NCBI GenBank assembly: GCA_024196135.1
Contig: JAMQCK010000329.1
Span: 1 to 28,165, forward strand
Source: Pleurotus ostreatus/Saccharomyces cerevisiae fusant
Lineage: Eukaryota; Opisthokonta
Direction: 5' to 3'
Length of the DNA stretch: 28,165 nucleotides
This document shows, piece after piece, positions 19,287 through 28,165 of this stretch. A model generated the notes under the pieces. It was not told where the DNA came from. It did not search any database and saw nothing but the letters and a program-made list of their open reading frames with translations. The stretch's first letter is position 1, and each line of letters begins with the position of its first letter. The translations under genes were made by a program, and so were the position numbers.

Positions 19287-22200
19287 ATGGCCTCAAGGAC
19301 ACCATCCGCGGCCTCCCCGATCAATATGACATCCCAACACGACGCGTCATCCGCCAGCGCGCATGCTCCCGGCCTTGTCGTCCAACCCAGCGGCACTGTC
19401 GATAGACCACCGACGCCTGAGCGCGATTGGGATCCAGCCGACACCCTGCCCGATGCCGATACCTACGTCGCTGTGCCGTCGAGCAAGGCCGTGCGCAAGC
19501 GCCTCCGCGAGGAGAAGGAGATATTGGAGGCTGCGGGGAAACGACCTCGACTTCTCAAGCGCTATGTCCTTGTTGGATTACCGCCGCTGCAGGCACCGTT
19601 TCACAACGAGCTGTCGCCGGCCGAGCAGGTGCGTCATACTAACTACCCTCCCCCACGCCTTGCTGACCATTCGCCCCAATAGGTTATTGATTATCGCATG
19701 TACCGCCAGCCGAATGTGCCGGCCGTAGAAAGGCTTGTGCTGACGAGGATCGTCACGCATTGCCCGCTTCGCCGCTCGGTCCTGCCCAAGGACGAGGGCT
19801 ATGGCTACATGTTCCCCGAGCCGCAGCAGGCCTTGGGTAGGTACAACCTGCCGCTGGACGTCTTCAGGCAGTCTGAGAAACGTGCGTGAATCTGCCCCCT
19901 TTCAGCGCTTGATACTGACACATAACTTAGCGGACGATCCTTCCCTTCAGAACCGCGTCGTCGGATGGACACAAACGGAAGATTACATCGTCCTCAGCCC
20001 CAACGCTTCGTATATCCCCTATGTCCCCCCGCCCCATATTACGAATTATCGCCTGCGCATGCGCACCGACGGCCGCTTTGGCGCGGAAGATTGGACGTTG
20101 GTGCCAACCTACTACATGCCCCGCGCTGCCCCTCACATCGCCTGCATCCCGCGCTGCCCGATCACCCCTGGTCACCCCTGGCACTTGATGTTTCTGGGGG
20201 TGGACGTTTGGTTCGAGTCCGTGCTCGACGTCTACAAGCCCAACGTGGACAAGGTCGTCCTGTCTCGCGCGGTCTACAAAGAGTTGAAGAAGCTGGTTAA
20301 CCCCCTTCGGAAACTTGCGACCGAGTACCTGTCGTCGTGCAAGGCGAAGCGAACCGAGCCCATGCCATGGGCGCGCGGCCTGGAGATGACCATCGGCCAC
20401 CTCATGGGTCGGTTGGCTTTCGTCCCTGTGGGCAAGCGTCGCGCGGTGCTGATGGCGAGGGAGTGTCAGCGCCTCTGGCGGGAGTTGTTCGGGATGATGA
20501 ACTTCGTGCACCTCGTTCAGCCCGTCCTGCTCGGCCTCGTCGACGCCGCCGAGATCAAGGTCCCTCATTGGTTTGTCGGAGCCGTGACCGATGACATCGA
20601 GCACGTTCAGCTGCTCTACCACGCCGGCGTTCCTGTGTGGTACGTCATGGAGTTTGACTTCAGTCTGCGGCAACAGCTAGCGACGGTCGAGAAGCTCGGT
20701 GTTCCATACGCAGAGGAGGCGCAGAGGATGTATGCGCCAGCTGAGATGGCGTGCATCAATCGTCACCCCGACAACCTCCCGTTCATCTTCGAGGGCTCGC
20801 CAAAGGATCCCAAGCGCATCACCGCCCTTCACCGTTACGCCACTCTGCAGGTTGCCGCCAGCCGGCCTGGGGAAGACCCCGCAGGCGACAAGGACCCCCT
20901 CGCCTTCGTCGCGTTCGAGGGCGGCTCCTCGCGCCATCGTCCCCTCCAGAACATGCCGACCTTCATCGAAGAAGTCGGCCGCGAAGGGCCGCCGCCAGTG
21001 CAGGGAGACCCGAAGTTCAACATCCGCCCCGTTGCCCATCGGTCACTTGCTTTGCGCGACGAGCTGGAGCCGCCCTCGGAGACTTTGCCTGCGTCCTTTT
21101 ATGGAGAAGGGGAGGATGAGGAGTTTGTGCCCATCGACTCGCCTGCGTGGCCATCGGCCGAGCTTCCTTCCGAGGCCCCCACTGCGTCGCAGGTGCCGCC
21201 GCCCTCGACAACCATGACCGCCCCGCCGTCGTCGTCGAGTACGGCAACGGCGACACCTTCAACGTCGAGGCCGTCGGCGTCAAGTTCAGTGACAGCGACG
21301 TCTTCGACGTCAAGTTCGGCAACGTCCGGTCCCTCAACGGCAAGACCGACCACGTCGACGGCGACCCCGTCAGCACCGTGCGCGTCTTCGCGTCCGAAGC
21401 CGGCCGCCCCGCCTGCTGCTGCGCCTTCGAGATGGGGAAGGGCTGCGTATCCTCTCCGCGCGCCAACTGCGCCTCGCCGGCCGCCGCCCCCTCCGCGCTC
21501 ACGTACGTGCTATGACCCTTGCTCACCTATTCCCTCTGACATTTGCTACAGGCCGCCCAGACGACGACCTGCCGACGATGCCCAGCTCGTGGGAGGAGCA
21601 GATCAAGCGCATTCACCCGGGCCTCCCCTTCGACAGCAAGAAAGGCGACGATTATCGCTCATTCCCCTTGGCCTCCCTGATCACCGGCCCTACCACGGAC
21701 GAGCGATGCGCGTTTTATCTGCAGGCGTGGGTCACACTTGCGCCCTACCTCGTCGAGAACGCCCAGGACGCCGTCCGCGACCAGGACACCTTCAAAGTCT
21801 TCGGCGCCGGCCAGAAGGACGTGCCGGAGGGGTCTCAGCAATCGGTCGCCCATGACAAGCTTAAGGCCATCGCGCTCAAGGCCTCGGACTGGAAGAGCCT
21901 GCTGTTCGCCCGGGTGACCATGCGGAACCCTCAAGGCCGCGTCGCCGTCTGCATGAACGATATCCGCCGTCTGGTGGGCGAGGACTTCAACTGGGACCTC
22001 TTCGTCGCCAATCAGGACCTGCCCTACACCGTCCGCGGGGTCGTCGTTCAACCCGGACGCCTCCCGCCCCCTCACGTCATGAAGGACGAGCTGCTCTACG
22101 TGCATGAGCTCGGCTTTCGGCAGGAGATGACGGACATCGACCGCACCGTCCGCGGCATCTTCGTCACGCCGGCCGAAGAGGTCTTCCGCCTCGGGGGTGT

Positions 22201-22504
22201 CTTCGACGACCGCACGTGGGACGGCGTCGACATCTTCAACTTGCGCGACTTGGGCGAGGGCCGCGGGCTCGCGGCGTTGGACTGGGTGGAGCGCGTCCCC
22301 TATGTGCAAGCCTTCGCACGCCTGATGCTGGATTGGGTCCCGCGCTTGCCCCCTTCCCTTGAGCGCAGGCTGGACCTGAAGAGGATGGGGTACACGGAGT
22401 TCTACTGGTTCGAGGGGCAGGTGGCGGCCTTCTACGCGAGGGTTGTGTGGCATTCGCTGCACCGCGTGGCGATTGGTCCCCCGCGCCGTAGCACGCTGCA
22501 GTAA
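19287..22504 (+). CDS. unrecognised element-borne protein, 1021 aa, four exons
   Basis: Exons: 19287-19628, 19683-19881, 19931-21502 and 21552-22504. Introns are 49-54 nt, GT-AG (GTGCGT, GTGCGT, GTACGT donors), with matching phases. The first in-frame ATG (CTCATGG) is taken as start. The N-terminus is basic and charged (SSKAVRKRLREEKEILEAAG). A large folded-looking region follows with many W, Y and P: GYGYMFPEPQQALGRYNLP, LMFLGVDVWFESVLDVYKP, a mixed helical segment around ARECQRLWRELFGMMNFVHL, VPVWYVMEFDFSLRQQL, and NRHPDNLPFIFEGSPKDPKR. A ~150-residue Ser/Thr/Pro/Ala linker separates it from a C-terminal domain (FYLQAWVTLAPYLVENAQ; LRDLGEGRGLAALDWVERV; MGYTEFYWFEGQVAAFYARV). I recognise no enzyme motif and no transmembrane segment. 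It is the only rightward gene of the element and shares its control region with the transposase. An accessory role in transposition or in persistence of the element is a guess from context. Confidence 0.75.
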
Positions 22505-22887
22505 GAGCCCCTCCCCACCGCCCTGGCCGCGCCGCTTTTCTTGGACTATATATTTTGTACTATATCTACATCGCACCCCCCCTTTCTTGCCTACCGCGCC
22601 CCCATGGACTATATACTTGTGTTGCTCGTGCCCGCCCCCTTTGCATAGTGAGGCCTTCGCCGCTGGATGAACGTAAGTATGCCCTACGAACATGCGGCAA
22701 GCAATGGCGGCCAACGCATCGCCCCCTTCAACAAGGTATGCCAGCGCCACCCCTCCCTCGGACGCCCACTCATGCGGCCCCCAGTGTACAACACGAGTTC
22801 CGGCGTCGCATCCCGTCAGTCAACGCATGGCAGATAGGAAGGCGACGCCGCCACTCCCCTGGCAAAGGCCGCCTACGCCAAGACATC
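22505..22887. other. 3' flank of the 1021-aa gene, no gene seen
   Basis: This is pyrimidine-rich sequence with ACTATATA-type motifs at about 22545-22615, probably the 3' UTR and poly(A) region. It then holds the second copy of the 25-bp repeat (22815-22839). A 60-85 codon frame here has no supporting features. Confidence 0.4.
22815..22839 (+). repeat. 25-bp exact repeat, copy 2
   Basis: Identical to 13903-13927 read on the opposite strand, so the two form a widely spaced inverted pair. This copy lies 48 bp before the first dyad of the right array. Confidence 0.85.
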
Positions 22888-23520
22888 AGAAAGTTCTGGA
22901 AGATTTCGCGCTAGAACTGTCTGGAGCGCGCCGCTGTAGATCTTTCTAGGACATCAGTCCCTAGACGTTTCTGAATCGCTTTGATACAGAACAATCTAGC
23001 AGGTGCGTAGCTCAGATGTTTCTGTTGTATCGTGCAGCAGAACTTTCTGCGACGTTTGTAGGTTAGAAGTGTCTGATCCTACCTGAATCAGAACTTTCGA
23101 CTTGAGGAGTGGTTAGAGGTTTCTACCGTGCTTTCAATAGAAAGTTCTGGTTGCAATAGAAAAATCTGTGCATAGAGCTTTCTAAATCTAGAAGTATCTG
23201 TATCCGACTGTAGAACTTTCTATACTGAGACCTAGTAGAACTTTCTAGTGTGCTGTAGAATAGATCTTTCTGTACCGAGTCATAGTAGAAGTTTCTGTAC
23301 CGAGATGTAGTAGAAGTTTCTAATGTGGTGTAGACTAGATCTTTCTGTACTGAGATGTAGTAGAAGTTTCTAATGCGTTGTAAAACAGATCTTTCTAATT
23401 GTGTGCAGTATAGAACATTCTGATTTGATTTCCTTAGAAAGATCTGGTTCGGCCTGACACAGAAGTTTCTGATCCTATGTTGTTTAGAAACGTCTGAACC
23501 CCTATGGACCAGAAGTTTCT
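22888..23520. repeat. right subterminal array: 27 YAGANNNNTCTR dyads at ~25-bp steps
   Basis: Decamers start at 22888, 22913, 22938, 22963, 22988, 23014, 23039, 23065, 23090 (one mismatch), 23115, 23139, 23158, 23174, 23190, 23212, 23237, 23262, 23287, 23312, 23337, 23362, 23387, 23412, 23436, 23461, 23486 and 23511. Steps are 24-26 bp except four of 16-22 bp at 23139-23212. Every copy is preceded by C or T, and every intact copy is followed by A or G, so the unit is a 12-bp palindrome. Common cores are AAGT, AACT and ATCT before the TCT arm. Spacers between dyads are mostly unrelated, except for local duplicates around GTAG (23281-23370). Spacing by dyad with free spacers is what repeated protein-binding sites look like, rather than a simple tandem repeat. 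Confidence 0.93.
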
Positions 23521-23547
23521 ATAGACTTGGTAGGTTTGAAACATGTA

Positions 23548-23562
23548 TGTGATCTTGAAGGC
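23548..23562 (-). repeat. candidate right terminal inverted repeat
   Basis: TGTGATCTTGAAGGC is the reverse complement of GCCTTCAAGATCACA, matching 6259-6272 with one extra base. It lies 27 bp outside the last dyad of the array. Confidence 0.45.
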
Positions 23563-23586
23563 TTACACTAGACATAACTTGCTTAG

Positions 23587-24674
23587 GCTAGTAGCTGGTA
23601 CAGGATTAGTGACCTATGCGGGACTTGACTTGTCAGGACTAGTAGCCTATGTGGGACTTGACTTGTCAGGACTAGTAGCCTATGCGGGACTTGACTTGTC
23701 AGGACTAGTAGCCTATACGGGACTAGTGACCTATGCGGGACTTGACTTGTCGGGACTAGTAGTGGGTATGGGACTAGTGACCTATACGGGACTTGACTTG
23801 TCAGGACTAGTAGCCTATACGGGACTAGTGACCTATGCGGGACTTGACTTGTCGGGACTAGTAGTGGGTATGGGACTAGTGACCTATACGGGACTTGACT
23901 TGTCAGGACTAGTAGCCTATACGGGACTAGTGACCTATGCGGGACTTGACTTGTCGGGACTAGTAGTGGGTATGGGACTAGTGACCTATACGGGACTTGA
24001 CTTGTCAGGACTAGTAGCCTATACGGGACTAGTGACCTATGCGGGACTTGACTTGTCGGGACTAGTAGTGGGTATGGGACTAGTGACCTATACGGGACTT
24101 GACTTGTCAGGACTAGTAGCCTATACGGGACTAGTGACCTATGCGGGACTTGACTTGTCGGGACTAGTAGTGGGTATGGGACTAGTGACCTATACGGGAC
24201 TTGACTTGTCAGGACTAGTAGCCTATACGGGACTAGTGACCTATGCGGGACTTGACTTGTCGGGACTAGTAGTGGGTATGGGACTAGTGACCTATACGGG
24301 ACTTGACTTGTCAGGACTAGTAGCCTATACGGGACTAGTGACCTATGCGGGACTTGACTTGTCGGGACTAGTAGCCTATGCGGGACTTGACTTGTCAGGA
24401 CTAGTAGCCTATGCTGGACTAGTAGCCTATACGGGACTAGTGACCTATACAGGACTTGACTTGTCGGGACTAGTAGCCTATGCGGGACTTGACTTGTCAG
24501 GACTAGTAGCCTATGCGGGACTTGACTTGTCGGGACTAGTAGTGGGTATGGGACTAGTGATCTATACGGGACTTGACTTGTCAGGACTAGTAGCCTATGC
24601 TGGACTAGTAGCCTATACGGGACTAGTGACCTATACAGGACTTGACTTGTTGGGACTAGTAGCCTATACAGGAC
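23587..24674 (+). repeat. minisatellite with six 102-bp higher-order units
   Basis: The array is built from 33-bp and 18-bp sub-units around GGACTAGTAGCCTATGCG and GGACTTGACTTGTC. From 23720 to 24331 six units of exactly 102 bp follow each other nearly without change; flanking copies are more varied. All unit lengths are multiples of three, so one frame stays open for 383 codons (23543-24694). It encodes a simple GLDLSGLVAYT-type repeat. I regard that frame as a by-product, not a gene. Confidence 0.92.
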
Positions 24675-24975
24675 ATATCAACAAGTCCATATAGAATTAG
24701 TAACATATATAACAATTATCAAAAAGTATGCTGTATAGGATAGTAAAGTCATCAAGGACCCAAGCCTGTACTTATCTGAGTGAGATTAGATATTGGGGGC
24801 TTATATATGTCATATGGTATCGTATATAAGAGGTTAGACAAAGTAGGCTGATTGATACTGGCAGAAGCTAGAACATATCAGAGGAGCAGACTAATCTAGT
24901 ACAATAAGTCTGGGAATTCAGAAGGTTCATGAGTCTAAGAAAGTATATGAGAAGACCCAACCTTTGTATGAGAAG
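24675..24975. other. AT-rich spacer, no gene seen
   Basis: The sequence is AT-rich with TATATA-type runs (for example near 24803 and 24832). On the minus strand, GTTACTAATTCTA near 24700 resembles sequence outside the left candidate terminus. Otherwise nothing recognisable. Confidence 0.35.
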
Positions 24976-25711
24976 TTACATGTATATGGTACAAAGTCTA
25001 GGTAGCCAAGGCTGGTAATAACACTCGCCGATGAGAATGGCGAAAGCGTCCCTGGTATGCGCAGCAACCTTCCACACAGCGTTGCGCGTTCGAAACTTGC
25101 AGCGGTACCCGCACGATGTCGGAGGACGGCAGGACCTGTACTGCAGAGGCCGCGTCCCATCCGCGCCGTGCTTGAGGAGAACATCGCGAATGGCAATTAG
25201 CCGCAGCTCCAAGTCGATCCACTGCACGATAATGTCGCTCGCGAGCTGCATGCTGCCGTGTACACCAACAATGGCAGTCGGCAAGAGGGATAACGTGCCA
25301 AGGATGGGGTCCTTCACGTCGTCCATGTCCCGTAGACACATAGGTATGTACGGGTATACCGGCGACGGCCTCTGCGTAATCGTGAGTTCGATCGGAAGCG
25401 TTCCCTCGTCTGGCACTCGCGCATGCGTGGGGGACAGCGCAGGTAGATTGCGCGGCTTGGATACGACCTGGCCTCCCCAAAGGTAGCACTCATATGTTCG
25501 CTTGCTCCTGAAGTTCATTGCGCTCGCTGAGTAGACTTCCTTGTTAGCCGCTACACAATACTCGACTTGTTTCCTCAACCTCACCTGCAGGTCCTTCAAC
25601 GTGGACGACAGTGAAGACGGGTGTCCCTGACCAGAAAATGATGCATCTCTGCTGTCCCACGCCCAATCTCCGCCTGCGCGCGCGAGTGTTACGAGAAGGA
25701 ATGACTTTCAT
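24976..25711 (-). CDS. hypothetical protein, 225 aa, two exons
   Basis: Exon 1 is 25711-25585 and exon 2 is 25526-24976. The 58-nt intron has GTGAGG and CTCAG ends with a CTAAC branch point, and phase 1 fits exactly. The product has a basic start (SRNTRARRRRLGVG), a middle section with PSPVYPYIPMCLRDMDDVKD and LLPTAIVGVHGSMQLASDI, and a C-terminal part rich in Cys and Arg (YRSCRPPTSCGYRCKFRTR). No family is recognised. A tiny upstream ATG frame precedes the chosen ATG. The splice fit is the main support; it could be a fragment of a larger captured gene. Confidence 0.42.
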
Positions 25712-26614
25712 TTCATTAAACAAAGTGTACAATGTGTTCTAAGTTGTCCGCCATCGCTCCCCGCTGCGCGCTCGAACATTGCGACAGGGTGGACAATGAC
25801 TCGAAGTGCGAACAAACGTGCGACCGTCCGCAATGCGTAGGCAACGCACACTGGGGGCGAGACACGAAAGGGATGACCTGCGGGTCGCGCTGTAGGACGC
25901 ACGAGACGCGATGAGGTGTGGAGAACGTCCCTCGCCCACACATCGATACAAGACATGCGAACGAGAACCGCCTCTGGGATCGCTGAATAACGAAGTGCGC
26001 TATCAGTACATATACATCATTCAGAACAGTTCACCGCACCTTAGATCAGGACATCCCACTGCACATGCTGTAGCGCGACTGCATCCCTCCTCTCCCGTGC
26101 CCACCATCTCCCAATGTGCCGACGCTCTTGTCAATCAGCTTTCAAAGCAGCGCTCGACTGGCGACGACAAATAACCCATGGTACACGTGTGTGAGGATTG
26201 AAGCAAAGGTCATGAGAGGTCAACCATCGCGTATGGGGGACACACGAGCAACAGTCGCAGACAAGGACAAGAAGGACGCGTCAGCACTTCACACGCGTCC
26301 CAGGTCACTGCCCAATACATGCAAATACATGACGTAGAGTCGAACATGGCCCCCTCATACGCTTCAAAGACCTCTCCCGTGCGCCGCTCGATGCGACATG
26401 ACGACCCTAAAAGACACACGGACCTGCTATATCGCCAGCCTGTCCAGCTCAGACTGCTCCGCCCCCCACGTCGTCGATCACAACACGCGTTATCCTTATC
26501 TGGCTAACGCACCTATCGATCGATCATCAGGTGTTACCACATATGGATCGATCAGGGGCGTGTGGAGGGCGACTGCGGCGTCATTGAGTAGGTAGCGGGT
26601 GGGGTGCTTCTGAC

Positions 26615-26815
26615 ATGTCCCGCAATACAACCTCCTACGACAGTGCCAATGCAAAGGACACCGATACATACCACATTATCTGTACTCTGGTCTGCACCCG
26701 TGCTGTGAACAACGAACCCGAAAAGACCATTACTTGCCAGATTCGCTATACATGCTGTCGGGTCTGCGCCGTTGGCTCGTTCGGAGGAAGCGCAGTGCGA
26801 GTTTATCAGAGTTAA
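26615..26815 (+). CDS. doubtful small Cys-containing ORF, 66 aa
   Basis: ATG to TAA without interruption, encoding MSRNTTSYDSANAKDTD and a segment YTCCRVCAVG. No family, no clear promoter and no splice signals. It may be chance. Confidence 0.14.
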   Translation: MSRNTTSYDSANAKDTDTYHIICTLVCTRAVNNEPEKTITCQIRYTCCRVCAVGSFGGSAVRVYQS

Positions 26816-26935
26816 TCGTGAAAGGCTCCCTATTCTTGAGTAAGACACGTCCACTGACATTCAGAGTCTTCGGCGCTACTCCCACGCACAAAGAGCGCAA
26901 GCATACTTGCACGGACGTCCTTCGATATAAGCATC

Positions 26936-26940
26936 CATTG
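26936..26940 (+). promoter_or_regulatory. TATA box of the RING-like gene
   Basis: GATATAAGC lies 66 bp upstream of the ATG at 27006, a normal distance for a start of transcription about 30 bp downstream of the TATA box. Confidence 0.45.
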
Positions 26941-27005
26941 CCTACGCACGTCTTCGCATAGCACTACCACACCCCCCAGCTCATCGCAACAGGCACAACG
27001 TCGAT

Positions 27006-27739
27006 ATGGCCACAACGCCTGCGCCGTCCATCGCTACCTCTGTAAGCGCGCGCACATTGGCGACGTCTGACGACCATGGCTCACGGCCCGCAGGCATACG
27101 ACTTAGTGGTGAAGGCTCTCGAGGACAAGAACGCAGCCAACGCGGCCCTCGCACAGGCGCAGTCCGACCTGGAAGACTTGAAAGAGACGCTTGCGAGGGC
27201 GAGGCAGGCAGAGCATGACGCCGACGAGAGGGAATACCGTTTGATGGACGAGCTTCGCGGAATGGGGAAGAAGGTCAACGACCGGGAAGCGCATATCTTG
27301 GAGGTCTACGCTCTTCTAGACAACATCGCAGACAACTGGGTACGCACCCTGCCTCGATCATTATCTCTGCTGACGACCTGAGCAGAACCTCGACCGTAAG
27401 CACGTACAGAAGTGCGCGAAATGCGAGAACGCCGCAACTGTCCGGTTCATGGACTGCGGTCACACTCTTTGCACCCGCGGATGTGGCGAGAAGACCTGCG
27501 CGAACTGCGAGCTGTACCTCGATTCCGCAACCTGCGATAATCACGTCTGGAACCACGCGTGCCCGGTCATAGACTGCCATACACCGGCAACCGCTGTCGT
27601 TCCGCTCACCGGTTCTCAGGCGGCGACTGCTCTGTCTGGCCTGCGTCCGCTTCTAAACCAGGTCGTCGACTACGTCAACGACCACGCCGGTGAGATGCTG
27701 GTCATGCAAGAGGAGCTGGATCAGAGGATGGATGATTAG
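27006..27739 (+). CDS. RING-like zinc finger protein with N-terminal coiled coil, 211 aa, three exons
   Basis: Exons: 27006-27041, 27094-27339 and 27386-27739. Introns are 52 and 46 nt, both GT-AG with CTGAC branch points, and all phases are 0. The first exon encodes only 12 residues (MATTPAPSIATS). Residues ~20-80 are a charged helix rich in Ala, Glu, Asp and Arg (ALAQAQSDLEDLKETLARAR), probably a coiled coil. C104, C107, C118, H120, C123, C127, C132 and C135 form a RING-type ligand order, with CAKC, MDCGHTLCTRGC and CANC. The step from C123 to C127 is one residue longer than usual. More Cys/His follow (CDNHVWNHACPVIDCH). RING proteins usually act as E3 ubiquitin ligases; whether this one does is not known. 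It lies outside the KDZ element and could be a host gene or captured DNA. Confidence 0.66.
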
Positions 27740-27771
27740 GCAGTTAGCGACGATTTTACATACGAAAGGAA

Positions 27772-28035
27772 ATGAGCGATACATACTGTACATCAGACGC
27801 CCTTCGCGTGAGCATTAACGGTGATGACATCATCATTCGTCTTAACGGTGCGAACCGCAGATCGAGAATAACTCCCCCGACTAGACTACCCCACCGCACG
27901 CCACGCGAAGCGCTGGCCCTCTCTAGACCTAGTACCACCATACAGGACAACCGGAATACATCTTATTCTTGCTGGACTCGAGGCGACAGACGACTACAAC
28001 AACACAAACGGATCCTAGCCAGTCCAGCCGGCTAG
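27772..28035 (+). CDS. doubtful ORF, 87 aa
   Basis: An ATG-initiated frame 32 nt after the RING-like stop, encoding MSDTYCTSDALRVSINGDD and then a basic, low-complexity remainder. It may be the 3' UTR of the RING-like gene. No family recognised. Confidence 0.15.
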   Translation: MSDTYCTSDALRVSINGDDIIIRLNGANRRSRITPPTRLPHRTPREALALSRPSTTIQDNRNTSYSCWTRGDRRLQQHKRILASPAG

Positions 28036-28165
28036 TAAAACATAGGGCTGAAGAAGGCCGCGCTCACTCCGCGATGTGAGCCGCCTTGTCGTCATCACGA
28101 GTCCCCGACCGCGATCTATCGCCGACTCGCTGATCCCGAAGCCGCTTGACGAAGCGCACTACCGC

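Larger units (their letters stand above)
6259..23562. mobile_element. ~17.3 kb KDZ-superfamily DNA transposon carrying a TET/JBP gene and three unknown genes
   Basis: The block holds an apparently complete KDZ transposase, a TET/JBP dioxygenase and three further spliced genes, all without visible disabling mutations. Both edges carry arrays of the palindrome YAGANNNNTCTR, dense on the right and decayed on the left. Just outside the arrays lie GCCTTCAAG-TCACA (6259-6272) and the inverted, one-base-longer match at 23548-23562, taken here as the element's ends. No convincing target-site duplication is visible. The termini are thus provisional, and the right one may lie beyond the minisatellite at ~24.7 kb. 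KDZ (Kyakuja-Dileera-Zisupton) elements with linked TET/JBP genes are known from basidiomycetes, which supports reading the cluster as one unit. Four genes point left and one right, from a shared central control region. Confidence 0.68.
25733..27005. other. 1.27-kb region without a confident gene
   Basis: Frames on both strands are short (under ~105 codons) and show no splice-joined continuation that I can support. The last part holds the promoter of the RING-like gene. Confidence 0.4.

Noticed and set aside
19801..21855. Single-exon 684-codon reading of the 1021-aa gene
   Set aside because: It runs through two introns with clear donors, branch points and acceptors; its ends are out of the true frame.
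22888..23520. CRISPR array or heat-shock element cluster
   Set aside because: The repeated unit is only 12 bp with variable centre and ~13-bp spacers in a eukaryotic context, so not CRISPR. Heat-shock elements need contiguous 5-bp units, while here single dyads are 25 bp apart.
23543..24694. 383-codon frame over the minisatellite
   Set aside because: All repeat units are multiples of three, so one open frame is expected; the product is a simple repeat without other features.

Overview
The window looks like nuclear DNA of a mushroom-forming fungus (Agaricomycetes, Basidiomycota). The evidence is the 45-60 nt introns with GT..CTRAC/CTRAY..AG signals, a Helitron-type helicase, a KDZ transposase, and a TET/JBP-type oxygenase of the kind expanded together with KDZ elements in these fungi. 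Species cannot be told from the sequence. Almost all of the window is transposon or repeat; only the last ~3 kb may hold ordinary host-like genes.

Layout. (1) 1-6186: right part of a Helitron. An intronless Rep/helicase polyprotein, open at the window edge, ends in a USP-like cysteine protease domain (1-3900, +). It converges on an intronless 758-aa accessory gene (3910-6186, -). (2) About 6259-23562: a ~17.3 kb DNA transposon with five spliced genes. Four run leftward in tandem: KDZ transposase with an N-terminal CxC zinc cluster (17995-14151), TET/JBP 2OG-Fe(II) dioxygenase (14002-12240), and two unrecognised proteins (12054-10840 and 10563-6697). A fifth unrecognised gene (19287-22504) diverges from the transposase across a 1.3 kb control region. 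All five can be rebuilt by hand with GT-AG introns and consistent reading phase, and none carries a disabling mutation. (3) Both flanks of this block carry arrays of one palindrome, YAGANNNNTCTR. On the right 27 copies lie at an almost constant 25-bp step (22888-23520). On the left the array is shorter and decayed. A short inverted match (6259-6272 and 23548-23562) sits just outside the two arrays and is the best candidate for the element's ends. (4) 23587-24674: a minisatellite with a 102-bp higher-order unit. (5) 24976-25711 (-): a small two-exon unknown gene. (6) 25733-27005: no confident gene. (7) 27006-27739 (+): a three-exon RING-like/coiled-coil gene behind a TATA box, then a doubtful short ORF.

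How the parts may work together (inference): the KDZ transposase would move the 17 kb unit, and the dyad arrays at its ends are natural binding sites for the transposase or an accessory protein. The TET/JBP enzyme could oxidise 5-methylcytosine and relieve silencing of the element. The three unknown proteins travel with them and are the undescribed part of the system. The divergent control region contains four copies of a hairpin with a constant 12-nt loop and stems that change in compensated pairs; a fifth copy lies inside the 1220-aa gene. The arrays and the hairpin family are the least expected signals in the window.
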